Assembly (NCBI GenBank): GCA_948474755.1
Contig: CAOLHI010000968.1
Coordinates: 248,001 to 312,000 of the forward strand
Reading direction: 5' to 3'
From: Ctenosaura bakeri
Lineage: Eukaryota; Chordata; Lepidosauria; Squamata; Iguanidae
Length of the DNA stretch: 64,000 nucleotides
The notes beneath the pieces were generated by a model. The model was not told the DNA's origin and did no database searches. It worked only from the letters and a program-made list of their open reading frames with translations. A program made the position numbers and the translations under genes. Below, piece after piece: positions 1 to 12,020 of this stretch; position 1 is the stretch's first letter, and every line of letters begins with the position of its first letter.

Positions 1-169
1 AATATTAATAATAAATAAAATAGTCACATTGTTTCTAAACCAGTGTCTGGACAGGCCCAGAGGTTGGGTAGTTTGTGTGGCATTATATTCCTCTTGCAAA
101 TGCAGATGGCCTTGGTGGCTAGGAGCATCTTCTACCAGCTTTGCTTAATATAACTGCTGCCTCTTGTTT

Positions 170-525
170 CTGGACAAATATTGCTTGGCCACTCTGGCTG
201 GATAGACTTATTGGTGTCTATGTGGTGCTACCCTCAAGGCTGGTGCAGAAGTTGCAGCGAATGAAAAATGTAGCAACTGGGATGCATTTTACCTTGAAGG
301 GGAAGCACTGGAGAAATTGCACTAACTGCCTATTCACTACTTAGAAGACCCTGGACATCTTGGGAAAAGACTCAGCAAGAGGTTCCTTCTGTTCCCTTGA
401 CAAGTTGAGAACAAACTATCTGAGAGAGGCCCACTCATTGAGGGCATTGTTGGAGGCCCTTCTAGTTTTGTCACCATATGGTGACTCAGAGAGCCTTTTC
501 TTTAATAGCTCCTCATACTGTGGAA
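170..525 (+). mobile_element. L2-type LINE fragment, 3' part of ORF2
   Basis: The text around 230-320 (GGTGCAGAAGTTGCAGCGAA, later GGGAAGCACTGG) and 415-525 (GAGAGGCCCACTCATTGAGG) matches the conserved C-terminal ORF2 segment of reptile L2-type LINEs, where 'ctgcagcgagtgcaaaatgc' precedes the 3' UTR. It is degraded, with no usable frame. Boundaries are approximate. Confidence 0.6.
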
Positions 526-1804
526 TATAAGTGATTATCTATAGTGCAGATGTTCTGCTTGTCAGTAAAAACATGCAAGCATTCCTGTGAGCTCATACTA
601 CTTGCACTGAATTCTGGATACCTTTCTGTTACCTTTAATGTATTGGTTATAGCTTACAAACTGCCTTGTTCTTTAACATGAAAGGCAACCTGTAAATTAA
701 TTTAATATACTAAAAACAATAATTATGAGGACAATTATCACATTGGCAGTTGATTGGGGTTTGTGGAATGATTTTGCAGAAGAGAAGAGGATATTTTTTA
801 ATAGTTCTATGAATGAAAAGTCCTATCTGGCAAGTCTCTTTATTCAAACAGATTTCAAACTACCATGGGCCAGGGTCCAGAACCTTTGGAGACCAAAGCC
901 CCCAGTGGAAGTGACTCCAGTTCCTGTTCTTTCTGAACTGAGGTCCACTGCTTTGAATCTACCGTGCCACCCATGCCACTCAGGAAGTGCCATTGTCCCT
1001 GAATGATGATGATGATGATGATGACCTCAGCATCGTTTAGTGCACCAGAACATTTTAAGGAACAGTACACATCTGGCTGCAGACTCCTCCAGCTTTCACT
1101 CTCTAGAAGCCACTACCTATAGGAGGAGGTTTCTAGCACATTTAAAGCCACTTAAATTTAAAATACTTTTTTTTAAAATTCACATTCAAAGGAGTTCTCA
1201 GTTACATATATTCCAGTATAACAAAAACAGGAAAATAAAAACAGAAAAGAAGGAAAAATAGCCACATTAGTCATGTTTCTACAAAAGCTGACCAAATGTC
1301 CAGGTATAAGTCCATTTGTAAATTTTGTCTAATTATCATCCTTTCAAATGTTGCAAACATTGTTAGATTTTCCATCCACTGAATCACAGGCGGAGGAAAA
1401 TTATCTTTCCACTAATGAAGTATCATTTAGCAGACAAAAGGGTGTGCAAAATCCATTTCCATTAGCCATTTGGTAATTTCCAAGAAACAGGTAAATAGCT
1501 CAAAAGAATATGTACATCCCTGAATAGAAAGGAACTTTTCAATACCAATTTTACTTGTGTGATTACTTTCTCCCAAAATGTAGCTACTATGGGGTAACTC
1601 CAAAACAATTTGCTGATTTAGAAACCCCTTTCTTGAATAGATGTTGTGGCAACCAATATTCCCCAAAAAAGAAATTTCTGCTGTACAAGACATAGTCTGA
1701 TCATATTGTCAGACTGGTCTGATAATAATATCTTTGATGTATTCTGATATTATTGAAGATTCATGTTTTCATGTGTTTATATTACTAATCAAAGATGTAG
1801 AAAT
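526..1804. other. Intron, no gene recognised; (ATG)7 at 1003-1023
   Basis: Unremarkable AT-rich intron. The only structure seen is a perfect trinucleotide run of seven ATG units at 1003-1023. Short open frames here show no family resemblance. Confidence 0.6.
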
Positions 1805-2345
1805 TAAATAAATAATCTAATCTAAAACAATTTTGGTGGACCACAAAGAAAAAAGTATGCTTCTTACCCCTGAGTGTACAATTCTCCACAGATCTATTAA
1901 GCCATATTCATTCATGCATGCCTGTAAAGTAGCTCTTACCACAGATTGTTTCCTTGGCAGAGGTGCATTTCTGTCTAGCAAAGAATCCAAAATTTTATTT
2001 AAATCACCATCAACAATCAAGTAATCATATTTGAAGTCAATGAGGTCACTAAAACAATTATGAAACATCTGTGGTGCATCACTATTAGGCCCATAAACAT
2101 TAATCAAAGCAATTAATTTTTCAAAATATCTTACAAGTAAAATTAAAAAAACACCATCCATCTGGGTCTGTTATTGCCCACTGTACTGAGATAGAAATAT
2201 GTTTATGGATTAGGAATGCCACACCTTTATACCATCTAGACACACCTGTAACATAGACCTTACTACCCCAAATTTTCTGGAGCCACATAAAACATTGAGG
2301 CAGTGAAGATTCCAGAACTACCCTGAGCTTGAAATGTCTGCAGGT
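1805..2345 (-). mobile_element. L1-clade LINE fragment, endonuclease domain
   Basis: The minus strand reads as an apurinic-type endonuclease of L1 ORF2. A 114-codon open frame (2161-1817) contains LINVYGPNSD, then a DYLIVDGDLN core, then EYGLIDLWR. Upstream in another frame is WGSKVYVTG...KGVAFLIHK, so a frameshift separates the two parts. In the normal domain the core reads 'GGDFN'. This is an old, 5'- and 3'-truncated copy, antisense to the host gene. Confidence 0.85.
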
Positions 2346-2789
2346 TGTACCAGTTAGCGTTGAGCTAATTTTTCTGCAGGATTACTCTCCGTGGTTCTGA
2401 ATTAAATCCCATGTCCCTCACTGGTTCTTGCATTACTGGCTGTGGTTGTGAATCTGCTCTGTTCTGGGCCTGTTCTGTCTGTTCCCTTGTTGGCGCTATC
2501 TCTTAAAGGGCTATCTAGACCAAATGAAAAATCTGTGATAGAGCAAGACAAAGACAGGAGATCTTTGATAGCAAGTAATATGCTGAATAATATTTATCTG
2601 CAAGTAGTGGCATATCCTGATTTGTAAGCATGCTTTGAATATTGGGTTGTAATAAGACAACAGTATTGGGTAAGGATTTTCTATTCTAGAAGGCATAAAG
2701 GCCCTTTTGTCCAAGCAGGCTTTTGGCAAGTGACTGACTGATGAGGAATGAACTTTTGAAGGGAGGTATTGTACTCCCACCTAATGTGT
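2346..2789. other. Intron, nothing recognised
   Basis: No recognisable repeat or coding sequence. It may include the worn upstream end of the minus-strand L1 copy. Confidence 0.4.
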
Positions 2790-2935
2790 TTTCAAATTGT
2801 TTTTCAATCAATTGTTTTATTTAATAATATAATTAGTTTAATTCTTGTTATTATTTATTGTGTTATAAGCTGTCTTGACTCCTACCTAAGGGGAAGAGTG
2901 GGGTACAAAAAGTAAGGTATGAAATATTATTGTGC
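2790..2935 (+). mobile_element. LINE 3' tail (L2/CR1-like)
   Basis: T-rich sequence followed by 'ttataagctgtcttgactcctacctaaggg' in outline and GGGGTACAAAAAGTAAGG. This is a decayed version of the reptile LINE 3' end (aagctgccttgagtcc ... gcggggtataaataa). Confidence 0.55.
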
Positions 2936-4099
2936 ATAAAACAGTTCCATTCTTGCATGTTGCAGAATAATTTGGACTTCGAAAGGAAATCACATATTAC
3001 CAGTCTTGATTATTACAGAGTTGCAAGGATAGTGTACAGAGTGAACATCTGGTCTTGAATTTTCAATGTTTGCTTATATGGTCCTTCATCAGTAAATAAA
3101 AGAAAATTGTGGCAATTTAACCCTCATCCAGATGGGTACAAAATATGCACTGTGTGAGTGCTGGAGTATTTCTCATCTCATAGGAATATCAATATATTGA
3201 GGATAGGGTTAGTGCAGGGGTATAGCTGTGGCAGGGGAATAAGGCCATTGCCATCACAAAATAATTCACCCCCACTACATGAAATTTTCAAGTAGTCCCC
3301 ATATTTCTAGCATTGCAGAGAACAAGGCATTGAAAGCTGTTCACACCTAGGACTCTTCTATGTGCTATGTTTGTAATCCCTTAGTACCTTTGCTGACCCT
3401 TTCCCTTTGGATTCTAAAACAATATTTCTAGATGCTGCGTTGAAGTTTTAAGTTAGTGCAGTCCTAGAAATTTGGGAACTTGAGGAAAATTTCACTTCGG
3501 AGGGCAGAATTCTTATTTACGAGGGCAATGCCCTCATTTTGCTCATTCCCAAGCTACCCTCCTAGGTTAGTGGAAAGTTTCATTTTACCTGTCTTGTATT
3601 TTATTGACAGGCAGAATATGTCTCTTTTGCTTCTCAGCATCAAGGCTCTTCTAAACTGGTATAGGACTTTTTTGTGACAATAGGTTATATTGTCTGGGAC
3701 AAAAATGTACCCTAATTGCAAAAAGCAATAGATCTGTTTTGACATTTTTTTGCTTGCTGTTTTTTTCTTGGTGGGGAAGGAGTTCAGAGGAAGAATTTTA
3801 CATGGTATGTGGCTGAATCTTGGGAACACTGTTTATAACTATTCAAATGACAATGTAGCAAGATGCCCTTCATGTAGGTCTTCTACATCTAATTCTATAT
3901 AAATTCCACGATATTACTCAGAGGGATTAAAATGCCTCCTAAGTGAATGAGGTTGAAAGACTCACAAGCATATTGTAGCATAAGCATTCATAGTCCATAA
4001 GCCATTTTGTCAGATGTGTGACATTTGTCACTACACCAAGTTAGAAATCATAGTATGAAAGGACAGATTTAGAAACTGGGACTTGAAAACAGAAAACAA
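2936..4099. other. Intron, nothing recognised
   Basis: AT-rich intron with no domain, repeat family or RNA gene that I could recognise. The open frames at 3480-3829 overlap on both strands and look like chance. Confidence 0.5.
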
Positions 4100-4445
4100 C
4101 CTAAGGTCGTCTGGGAGGAATTTACTGCAGCCAATCAGAACTAGGTTGGCTGCAACAGAGGACCTTTTCTTCTGTCACTCCCAAGTTATGGAATGGCCTG
4201 CCGGAAGAGACCCGGCACATTACCAGTCTTGACTGCTTTAAAAAAGCAGTCAAGACTGTTCTCTTCCGACAGGCCTTCCCAGACTAGTGTTCCACCACCT
4301 CTCATCAATTGTCCTTTTGTTTTTAATTTTGTTTTTAATCTGTTTTAATAATTAATGTGTTTTAGGAGGATGGGAGGGTTGGTGGGTGGGGAGAATGGGG
4401 TACATTTTAATGTTTTAATGTATTTATATGGGTAATTTTTACAAT
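4100..4445 (+). mobile_element. L2-type LINE 3' end with a perfect hairpin
   Basis: GGACCTTTTCTTCTGTCACT, ATGGAATGGCCTGCCGGAAG and TTCTCTTCCGACAGGCCTTC are typical of the end of L2-like ORF2. A T-rich 3' UTR and GGGGAGAATGGGGTACA tail follow. Within it, 4224-4258 forms a perfect 16-bp inverted repeat with a 3-base loop. Confidence 0.65.
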
Positions 4446-7439
4446 GGACAGATAAACAGTTTTCCCATGAGTCTTTGAAACGAATAGATTACCAAGGTAT
4501 AGAGCTTAATGGGTCAAAGGTTTCAGATGATGACTAGTGTTAGATTAAGATTTCAGCAGACAAAATGGTTGAGCAAGGTAGTCATGCATTTATTTTATTT
4601 TTCATTTACTTTTCACTTCATTGGGTAACAAAGACAAATAATCAATTGATCTAGAAATCATACACATATACACCCTCGCACATGCAATAGCACTTATCAA
4701 ACCTTTGTATTTAATTTAACTAAGTATGCATAGGAGATGCAATGTTATATAAAGAAAATAATCAATCAATGTATAAGTACATCAGAATGCACTAATACTA
4801 ATCATACCCAGTCAGCATAAAACAACTAATATCCAAAATTTGAACCATATATGTAATTTATCCAGTATCATTCCATATGTATATTTTCCTATTTAAATCC
4901 ATTTCAGGACAGCAATCATTTGAAATAAATATGTACTACTGAAAGCAAAATTAGGGAATCATTTTTCCACCTTTATATATTGACAATCTGATTAGACTGT
5001 CCAACTCCAACTGACTGACCAGGGCAGAAGCTACAGGGCCATAACAGCTATCACAATGTAACTGGATTATTTAGCTAAATCTGTATTATTTAATTAATGT
5101 ATTTATAACCAGCCTTTCCACTAAACAGAAAAGCGCTTCAGAATAAACAGAGACAAATTACAAGCAATTACACACAACCCATTCACTTCCAGCATCCTGT
5201 TAGTGATATGTCTGTGACTGTGGGGCTTACTTGCACATATGTATTCTATTGCCCTTGCACTCTGCCCTAAAACCTCCCTGTCCTCAGCAGCTGTCCAGCC
5301 ACAGGAAAGGCTGTTGTTGCTTCTTACAAATGTGAAGGGGAGGGAGAGGATAAGTATTGCAGATTGTAAAATATGGCTGCACTGGTTTCCTGGAGGGAGA
5401 CAATGAAGGAGATTCTCCATCCATGAGTGCATCCTCAATTCTCACTTCCCTCAAGTCCAACTATTATTTCATGTTTGAATTGCCTTCCACCTCCCCAACC
5501 TTCCCACAAGCAGGCACCTGTCCTGTGACTTGACAGATGCTGGGAGGAGAGAGAGAATGCAGGACTCTGTGGGCAGGGCTACATTCTGAAGATTTTGACC
5601 ACAGAGTCTGCAGCAGCAGAATGGAGTCAACAATTTCCAGCATCCTGATAGCTGGTAGGAATAAAGCAGGGGTTCTGTCTTTTTTGCCCTGCGCTATTTT
5701 TATGCACAGGGTAACACCAATATGATACCACTCACTCATAAGATGGCTGACAATCTCTATGCTACTCAAAGCCTTTCTTTTTTAAGATAAGAAGGGAGAA
5801 ATTCTCAAACTTAAGACAATTTCAGATCTAATTACAAGAAAGTGATTATCTGAGTACACTTACACTAGAACTAGCAGACGAGAGGCAGCAGTACAAGGGA
5901 ATTTGATTATGCATAATTATATGTCACAAAATGAGAGTGTGTAGAGATTAATACCAAGTTTCTAAAAACGTGATTACTATATGAAGCTGTGACGAAGTTA
6001 TGGTAGTGAGTGTTATCTTGATAAAAAGAAAAACATAAGGGCTTTGCCTCAGAGAGCTTCTTGGGAATGCCCAAGGGCTTGCAGATACATAATGGGACTG
6101 TTTAACTTTTTGTCTTTGAATAGAAGGCTCTTCCTTCTATTATTGCTTTTGAAAGTTCTCTCCATTTCAAAAACAGTTTGCAATATGTCATATAAGAGTG
6201 ATGTTCAAGGGACACATGGCCAAAGCCTCCCTGAGCGTGCAAAATTAGTTGCACGCTCATCTGGAGCATGATCATGATCTATATATTAAAGACCAGGCAT
6301 ATAGTGCTCAATGGAAAGTTTCAACTTCTGGTTGAAAATTCTGAAAGGAAGATCATTTCAAAAAGATGAAAGTGGATAGGTAATTTTGAAAGCAACTTAG
6401 TTTTAAAAAGAATTGGGGAGCAGTAAACCATGTCATTTTCATTTCCTTTTTTCACCCTCAACACTTATTTTTGCTGGCATCTCTGGTACCAGTAGCAGAG
6501 CTCATCCCAGGGCCTGGAGATCACTGCTTGTTCTTCTCAGAATGCCCCTATAATAAGGGTATGTCATAATGCAGCATTGTTTCAGGGCACTCAGGGTGTG
6601 TATGGAAGGGCAGTATTTGTTGACATGCAGGAGTTAGGTTACTGCTGAACTAATGCTAATACCTGCTACTCAATACCGAAGGCAAGCATCCTCTAAAAGC
6701 TTTCAAAACATTAAAATATACTCCTATTAGCCACCTGTGAGTGGGATAGTTATGGGAGGAGAAGAATTCCTCTCAGCTTCGGCTGAGTGTTACCTAATTG
6801 GTAGAAATGAAAATCAATTGTATACAAATATAAAAAATGATTGCACAGCGTGAAAAGGAACAAAAAGGAGACTGAAAATGCAGAAGGTATCATATAATAT
6901 AAATATAAGGTATTATATAATATAAATATTATATGATATAAAAAGAAATGAGAGAATATCTTTAAAATGTGTCAGTGCTAAAAGAAATGTAAAGGAAACT
7001 ATGTCACCTGCCAGCATTCAAAGAGAAAGAGAGGAATAGTCCAACATGTGATGTAATCTTTTAAAGTGATAATGGCAAGGACTGAACACAGAAGTTTCGT
7101 GCATGTGTTCTACAGTAGAACTCTGGCTTCTCTTTTGTGTTTTCATCACAAAAAGTGAAGTAGGATGATCAAAAGCACTGTAAATGTTAATGAAGACTAT
7201 AGGGATCACAGACAAACAGAACAGATATGAGGCAGGCACACAAAAATGGTTTGATAATTGTAACATGAATAATCAGGGTCAGGTTTGTCATAGGCATTTT
7301 AAGGTAAGGACAGAACTATGAATGCTCACTTGCACCTATTAATACCCAGCTATGAACAGCAATATGGAATGAGAAGGGTTTTTAGGTTAGTCTCACCATT
7401 TATTCATTTGCACTGCCTTTTGTCCACTGGGCCACTTGA
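4446..7439. other. Intron; AT-rich palindrome at 6885-6945
   Basis: No exon recognised. A stretch at 5092-5160 (TATTTATAACCAGCCTTTCC) may be the end of a minus-strand LINE tail. At about 6885-6945 there is a TATAATATAAATAT array with an imperfect inverted repeat (ATCATATAATAT ... ATATTATATGAT). Confidence 0.5.
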
Positions 7440-7642
7440 AGCTGAACAGCAATGAACAGTGGAGCACATGTTTTGCATGCAGAAGCATCCCAGTTCAGTC
7501 TGCGCTGTGTTTGATGAAGAGGATCTTAGGTAGCAGGGCTCAGGAAAGTGGCTGCTGGAGACCTTGGAGAACACGTCCTCTAAGTAGACATCAGTTTGCT
7601 AGACAGAATAATGGTCTGGCTTAGAGTAAGACAGTCTCATAC
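7440..7642 (+). mobile_element. tRNA-derived SINE
   Basis: GTGGAGCACATGTTTTGCAT followed by CCCAGTTCAGTC is a decayed tRNA A-box to B-box region (normal form: gagcacatgctttgcatgcag ... ggttcaatccc). The body (GGAAAGTGGCTGCTGGAGAC) and the end (ATAATGGTCTGGCTTAGAGT) match a SINE common in squamates. It is full length but diverged. Confidence 0.75.
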
Positions 7643-7794
7643 AGATAGATTGTTATTTGCCCAGCTGTGTTCAACGGTGTGGAGAACACTAAGAAGGGAA
7701 GCTGGAGGTAAATAAAAAGAGTCCATTATTAACAGGAACTACTGATAAAAGTACTTGTATTAGATGAGATGCTTCATCAGTACCTGAAGTAGTC

Positions 7795-8110
7795 TCTAGT
7801 ATTTATTTATTAGAAATATTTCCATACTGCAGCTCATTTGCACAAATCCCAAATCATTTTACAGCAACATCGTAAATAGTAAAAAACAAACAAAAAACAA
7901 ACAAGTTTTTTTAAAGAAATCATAGAATATATGAGAGCATTCAATTATTCTTATCGAGGAGACAACCAGATTAAAATGATGCCTGAAATGCACAAGCTTG
8001 AAGTTACTGAAGAGAGGAAATCTTCCGTAGGGCAGGTGCCAGTACAGAGAATGCTTTCCTCGGTGTCATCACCAACCTGAAGACTGGAGACATGGCCAGC
8101 AATGCCTCTC
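7795..8110 (-). mobile_element. L2-type LINE 3' end, antisense
   Basis: The plus strand starts TATTTATTTATTAGAAATAT and TTTACAGCAACATC, the reverse of an L2 tail. The 8020-8090 part (GCAGGTGCCAGTACAGAGAA) then matches its coding end. Antisense to the host gene. Confidence 0.55.
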
Positions 8111-8137
8111 CTGCATATTGTAGTGGCAGGGTGGGAA

Positions 8138-8220
8138 TTGTGTAGCCCTACATCCATCCTTGGACTACAACTCCCAGTATCCTTCATGGCTGAGCTGGTG
8201 ATACTTGAAGTCCAAAAACA
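8138..8220. repeat. Interspersed repeat with the ACTACAACTCCCAG core
   Basis: TGTAGCCCTACATCCATCCT then GGACTACAACTCCCAGTATC and a downstream arm ending AAGTCCAAAAACA. This is a widespread partly palindromic amniote repeat unit, class uncertain (probably MITE-like). The core at 8164-8177 resembles the ZNF143-type promoter motif. A second copy lies at 47530-47650. Confidence 0.6.
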
Positions 8221-11149
8221 CTGAAGAGCCACCCAATTCCCAGTCTTCATGCAAACAGAGATGCTTCTTGGTCCTGAGTTTTGTAACAGTCTGACAGATA
8301 TTTTAAGTAAAGTAAGCAGCAAAGATGAAAAAGCAGGATAACCATTCGCAGGACATTCTTACACATTCTGTTATGCAAGGAGACCTCGTGTTTACACATG
8401 TTTGTTACCTGAGAAAAATACAAACTGTAAAACACAATTTTAGCTCTAAATACTATTGATAATTCCAACTGGAGTACACCCACTGAATCAGTAGGAACTG
8501 GTTAAGTCAACACTTTTGTGAGTTTCTTTGATTTCATGAGTCCACAGTAGTTGGCACTGGCAACAAGACTGAGGTCCATCTTTTTCAACATATGACTGGT
8601 TTGGTGGAAACATATGCTTGGAAAGAGAGAAGTGACAAAGTTCAAGGCAGTGTGTCTGATTACCTGACTGTCTGCTAACTGCCTGATCACTTTACTGTGC
8701 ACTTCACACAAAGCTGGCCCAGCTGAACAGACCAGCCAATGGATATAGGCCCCATTCAGCCGAATAGCAGTAATAGTTGGAGGGGGAAGAAGGCAGCAGA
8801 AGATTGAACAAGATGATAGTTGCAAGAAAGTATATGAATGAAAATATATGTTTGGTGAATTTATGGCTTTCTTGAAGGTCAAGCAAAAGCACCCTCTGAC
8901 TTCCTCACCCTGACTGTTCTTTGCTGTCATCCTATGCTCTGTCCTACTACTATCTTTTAAATGTTTTTGCTAAGCCCAAGACACTTCCTTCCCTGTGAAT
9001 GACAATTCTTTGTATAGGTTCTTTAATTGGTAAAGATATAGTAAAAGTTCACCTTACGAAAATGGACAGATTTATTCTTTAGACTTTGCACAGAAAATGT
9101 GAAGAGATGAATGTTATTTCTCTTCTATGTTCAGAGCCACCCCAAGTGTCAAGTAAAGAATGAGTCTAAAAGGTAGGAAAAGATATTAATAAAATAGTGT
9201 GTCAGTCACTGACAATAGTCTGTGCTTCTACCTTTTTTAAGGTGTTATGCTTTTTAATTAAATCACATTTGAAGCCTCTTAATACATTGTCCAGAATAAT
9301 TAACAAGCATGAACAAACTTAATTAGTCTGTAATAACATGAAGGGTGGAGATTAACAACATGAAGGACACAGATTAATCATCTGCTGTGAAAATGCTGAA
9401 GACTGAATTCTTCCTTTGCAAGTGGGAGGCTTCCAAGCATCAGAACACGAGAAGAGCTCTTCTCTATCAGAACTAGGGCCCATTTTGTCCTGCTGTACCA
9501 GATGCCTCCAGGAATAACGAAGTATGAGAGCAGCATCTTTTCTGTGTTGTTGCTTCCCAGCAACCTGTATTAACTGGCATATTGTGTCTAGACAGAGGTG
9601 GAATCCTTAGGTTTGCAAATTAATTTGGCAATGTTAAATTTTAGAAATAGGGAAAATTTTATTACCATCATCTTTAATCATGGGAATTGTTTGACAAATT
9701 AAGTTATTGTCGATTAATTCATCATTTAAAATGGCAGTCTCCAGGGCAGACTGTGGAATTTAGAGAGAATGGCAGGGAGGTTGAGGACGCATTTTGTTAT
9801 TGGCAACTTCAGATGTGTTCTTTGGTGGTTTTAAATGTTGCCTTCCTCCAACCTAGATATTCCCCCACTAGACTACAAAGCTCATAATATGATTATTGCC
9901 TGGGGGGGGTGGGCTCCAATATGTCTGGAAACTCTTGGCTTCAGTTAGGTTGTCCTAAACTATGAGATTCCATCTTACAACCTATTCATTTTAAAACTTT
10001 CATCCTAGGGTATGTATTTTAAGCTCTTGATACCTTTCTAAGCCACGTTGAGCCCCAGCTTTGTAGAAAAGGGACGTATAAATAAGCCAAAACATTTCTG
10101 TAATTTTTCCACCCCTGTGATATCTATTTGAGATGGAGCAACCAAGATTGTGTAAAATAGTCCAGTCTTGCAAACAGGAGAGAAAGTAGGGATATATCTC
10201 TACTGTGTATGTGAATACTATATGATATGATGGGAGAGCTCAAATGAAACCAAGTATCGCTTATGGTTAAGTAGTCAGACCTTAGTAACAGGACTGCCAG
10301 ATTGTTTTCCTTACTGATGGATTTTTGATGTATCTTAAGAACTAGGAAAACCTATTTGCTTGCTTCTCTTTACTTTAGTAACAGGACTATCAGATTTTTC
10401 CTTACCAGTGGAGGACTTGGGAGACCTATTTGCAAAGTGACTGATGAGTCCTTGCTTCTTCTTATCCATCATAGCTATGTAGTACTTATAGCTTCATTCC
10501 CTAATTCAAGGCCTTGCTGCTAGGGCATGGGAACTAACTCAGCATTGTAATAGTGGGGAAGTGTATCGTATGGCTCTTAACATTTTGTCTTTTATGATGT
10601 TTCCTCAGCATAGACCTCCATTAAATCATTTTGATAATAAATGTCAGTCCAGCAACTAGGAATATTTTACTATCAATGTTTACTAGTCCTGACATCCTCC
10701 ATAGTGAGAACTTTTATGCTCTGTACATCATTCTTTAGGGAAGCTTTTCATTCGGAGTTCAATAGGGGTTTAATAGCTTGTGATCTTACAGTTCCAGAGA
10801 TGATGCCCCTGGCAGTTATAAAGCATTTTAGAAACACACAGCTGGGCACAGAAAACACTTGGTCAATGATGACTAAATTTATTTTCTTCTACTCATCACT
10901 TGTTCTGTTGTTCAGCATTAGGTCAGTGGTCAACAAAACATTGCTATCTGTATTTATTTCTGAATGATGCTTGCATACCAATGTTGAGCACATCGCTGAA
11001 ATTTAGCTAGACATAGTATCTACGTTCACATGCTTGAGTGGTTCCAGTACAACATCAAGTGAAGATTCTGATACCATTACCATGACAATCAGAGCTTGGA
11101 AAGTCACTTGAAAAGAAATTAATTAGTTGTAGTTCAAAGATGGTGAGTA
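8221..11149. other. Intron; possible LINE tail and small tandem duplication
   Basis: No exon found. 10020-10100 (GCCACGTTGAGCCCCAGCTT, then GGGACGTATAAATAAGCC) is probably an L2 tail on the plus strand. 10285-10358 and 10377-10435 are diverged copies of one segment (TAGTAACAGGACT...CCTATTTGC). 9180-9400 is rich in TTAATTA-type words. A 142-codon minus-strand frame at 8502-8930 has no recognisable domain. Confidence 0.5.
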
Positions 11150-11154
11150 AGTAG

Positions 11155-11685
11155 TGTTGAGTGTTACTGCCCAAGACAGCTCTGTCTGTTCCTGTCTGAA
11201 GGGTTAACTATTCTTGTTTACTCCCCTGGTCTCCCCTTACTATGGCGACACAGCTAGCCAGTTCTCCCAGCCTGTGTGCTCACAGCTAAATCAGATAAAG
11301 TTTTCTCTCAGTTCAGTTCCCAAAACAAGGCATTTGTTTTGGCTAGCAAAGTATCCGTTCTCACACTTTGAGAGTTGTTGACGACTGTATACTTAAGTGC
11401 TGCCAGCAATTAGGCAGAGTGTTATTATTTCTGTTGCCTCTTCTATGCTTTTTACTCTGTTCTATCCAGACATGGACTTCACCTAGACACATTGCTCAAC
11501 ATGTAATCCAGCTTTGCTTTCAATAAACGATGTAGTTTTTAGACCAAACTGGATAGCCTCATTCTCTGGCAAGTTTTTTCTGTGAGTTTTTTCGTGGGAC
11601 TTTAAGGTTTTGGTTCTGTGCCTTTAAGCGCAGCTACACTGTGGGTCATGCTAGTTCCACAGCATGTCCCCTGCATTTCCCAACA
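11155..11685 (+). mobile_element. Solo LTR of an LTR retroelement, 531 bp
   Basis: It starts TGTTGAG and ends CCCAACA: 5-base terminal inverted repeat with TG...CA ends. It is flanked by the 5-base duplication AGTAG at 11150-11154 and 11686-11690. AATAAA at 11523-11528 is the likely polyadenylation signal and sets the plus orientation. There is no second LTR or internal region, so this is a recombination remnant. Family not identified; a 5-base duplication fits several ERV and Gypsy groups. Confidence 0.85.
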
Positions 11686-11924
11686 AGTAGTTCATTACTA
11701 TTGCTGTTACAATTCTTTAAAAAAGTAATCCTTTGCCTTCTTTCTTCAAAGCAACCAAAATAGTTACTTTTACTCTAACATCCAAATGCTATAATCTGCT
11801 GATCCTGCCCATATCAGATACTTTTTTTCTTTTTGTCTCATTGTTCCCTCAATGTAGAAGAGCATAACATACAACACGAGCCACTAGCTGAACCATATGA
11901 TAGTCTTTCTCAATCATTTAGCAA

Positions 11925-12020
11925 GATTATAATTATAATAATTATAATTATAAAAGTAATTATAAAATTATTATAAAAGTAATTATAAAATAAAAAAGTA
12001 AAAAAAGTATAAAGTATAAG
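11925..12020. repeat. AT-rich low-complexity tract
   Basis: Runs of ATAATTATAA and AAAGTAATTATAAAA. The same pattern resumes at 12867-12917, so the LTR at 12021 was inserted into the middle of one AT-rich tract. Confidence 0.85.

Noticed and set aside
7440..7520. Possible tRNA gene
   Set aside because: Only the A/B-box region resembles a tRNA; no cloverleaf can be drawn and the downstream body is that of a SINE.
8502..8930. 142-codon open frame on the minus strand
   Set aside because: No domain or family pattern, no splice or promoter context, and a second overlapping frame on the same strand is also open.
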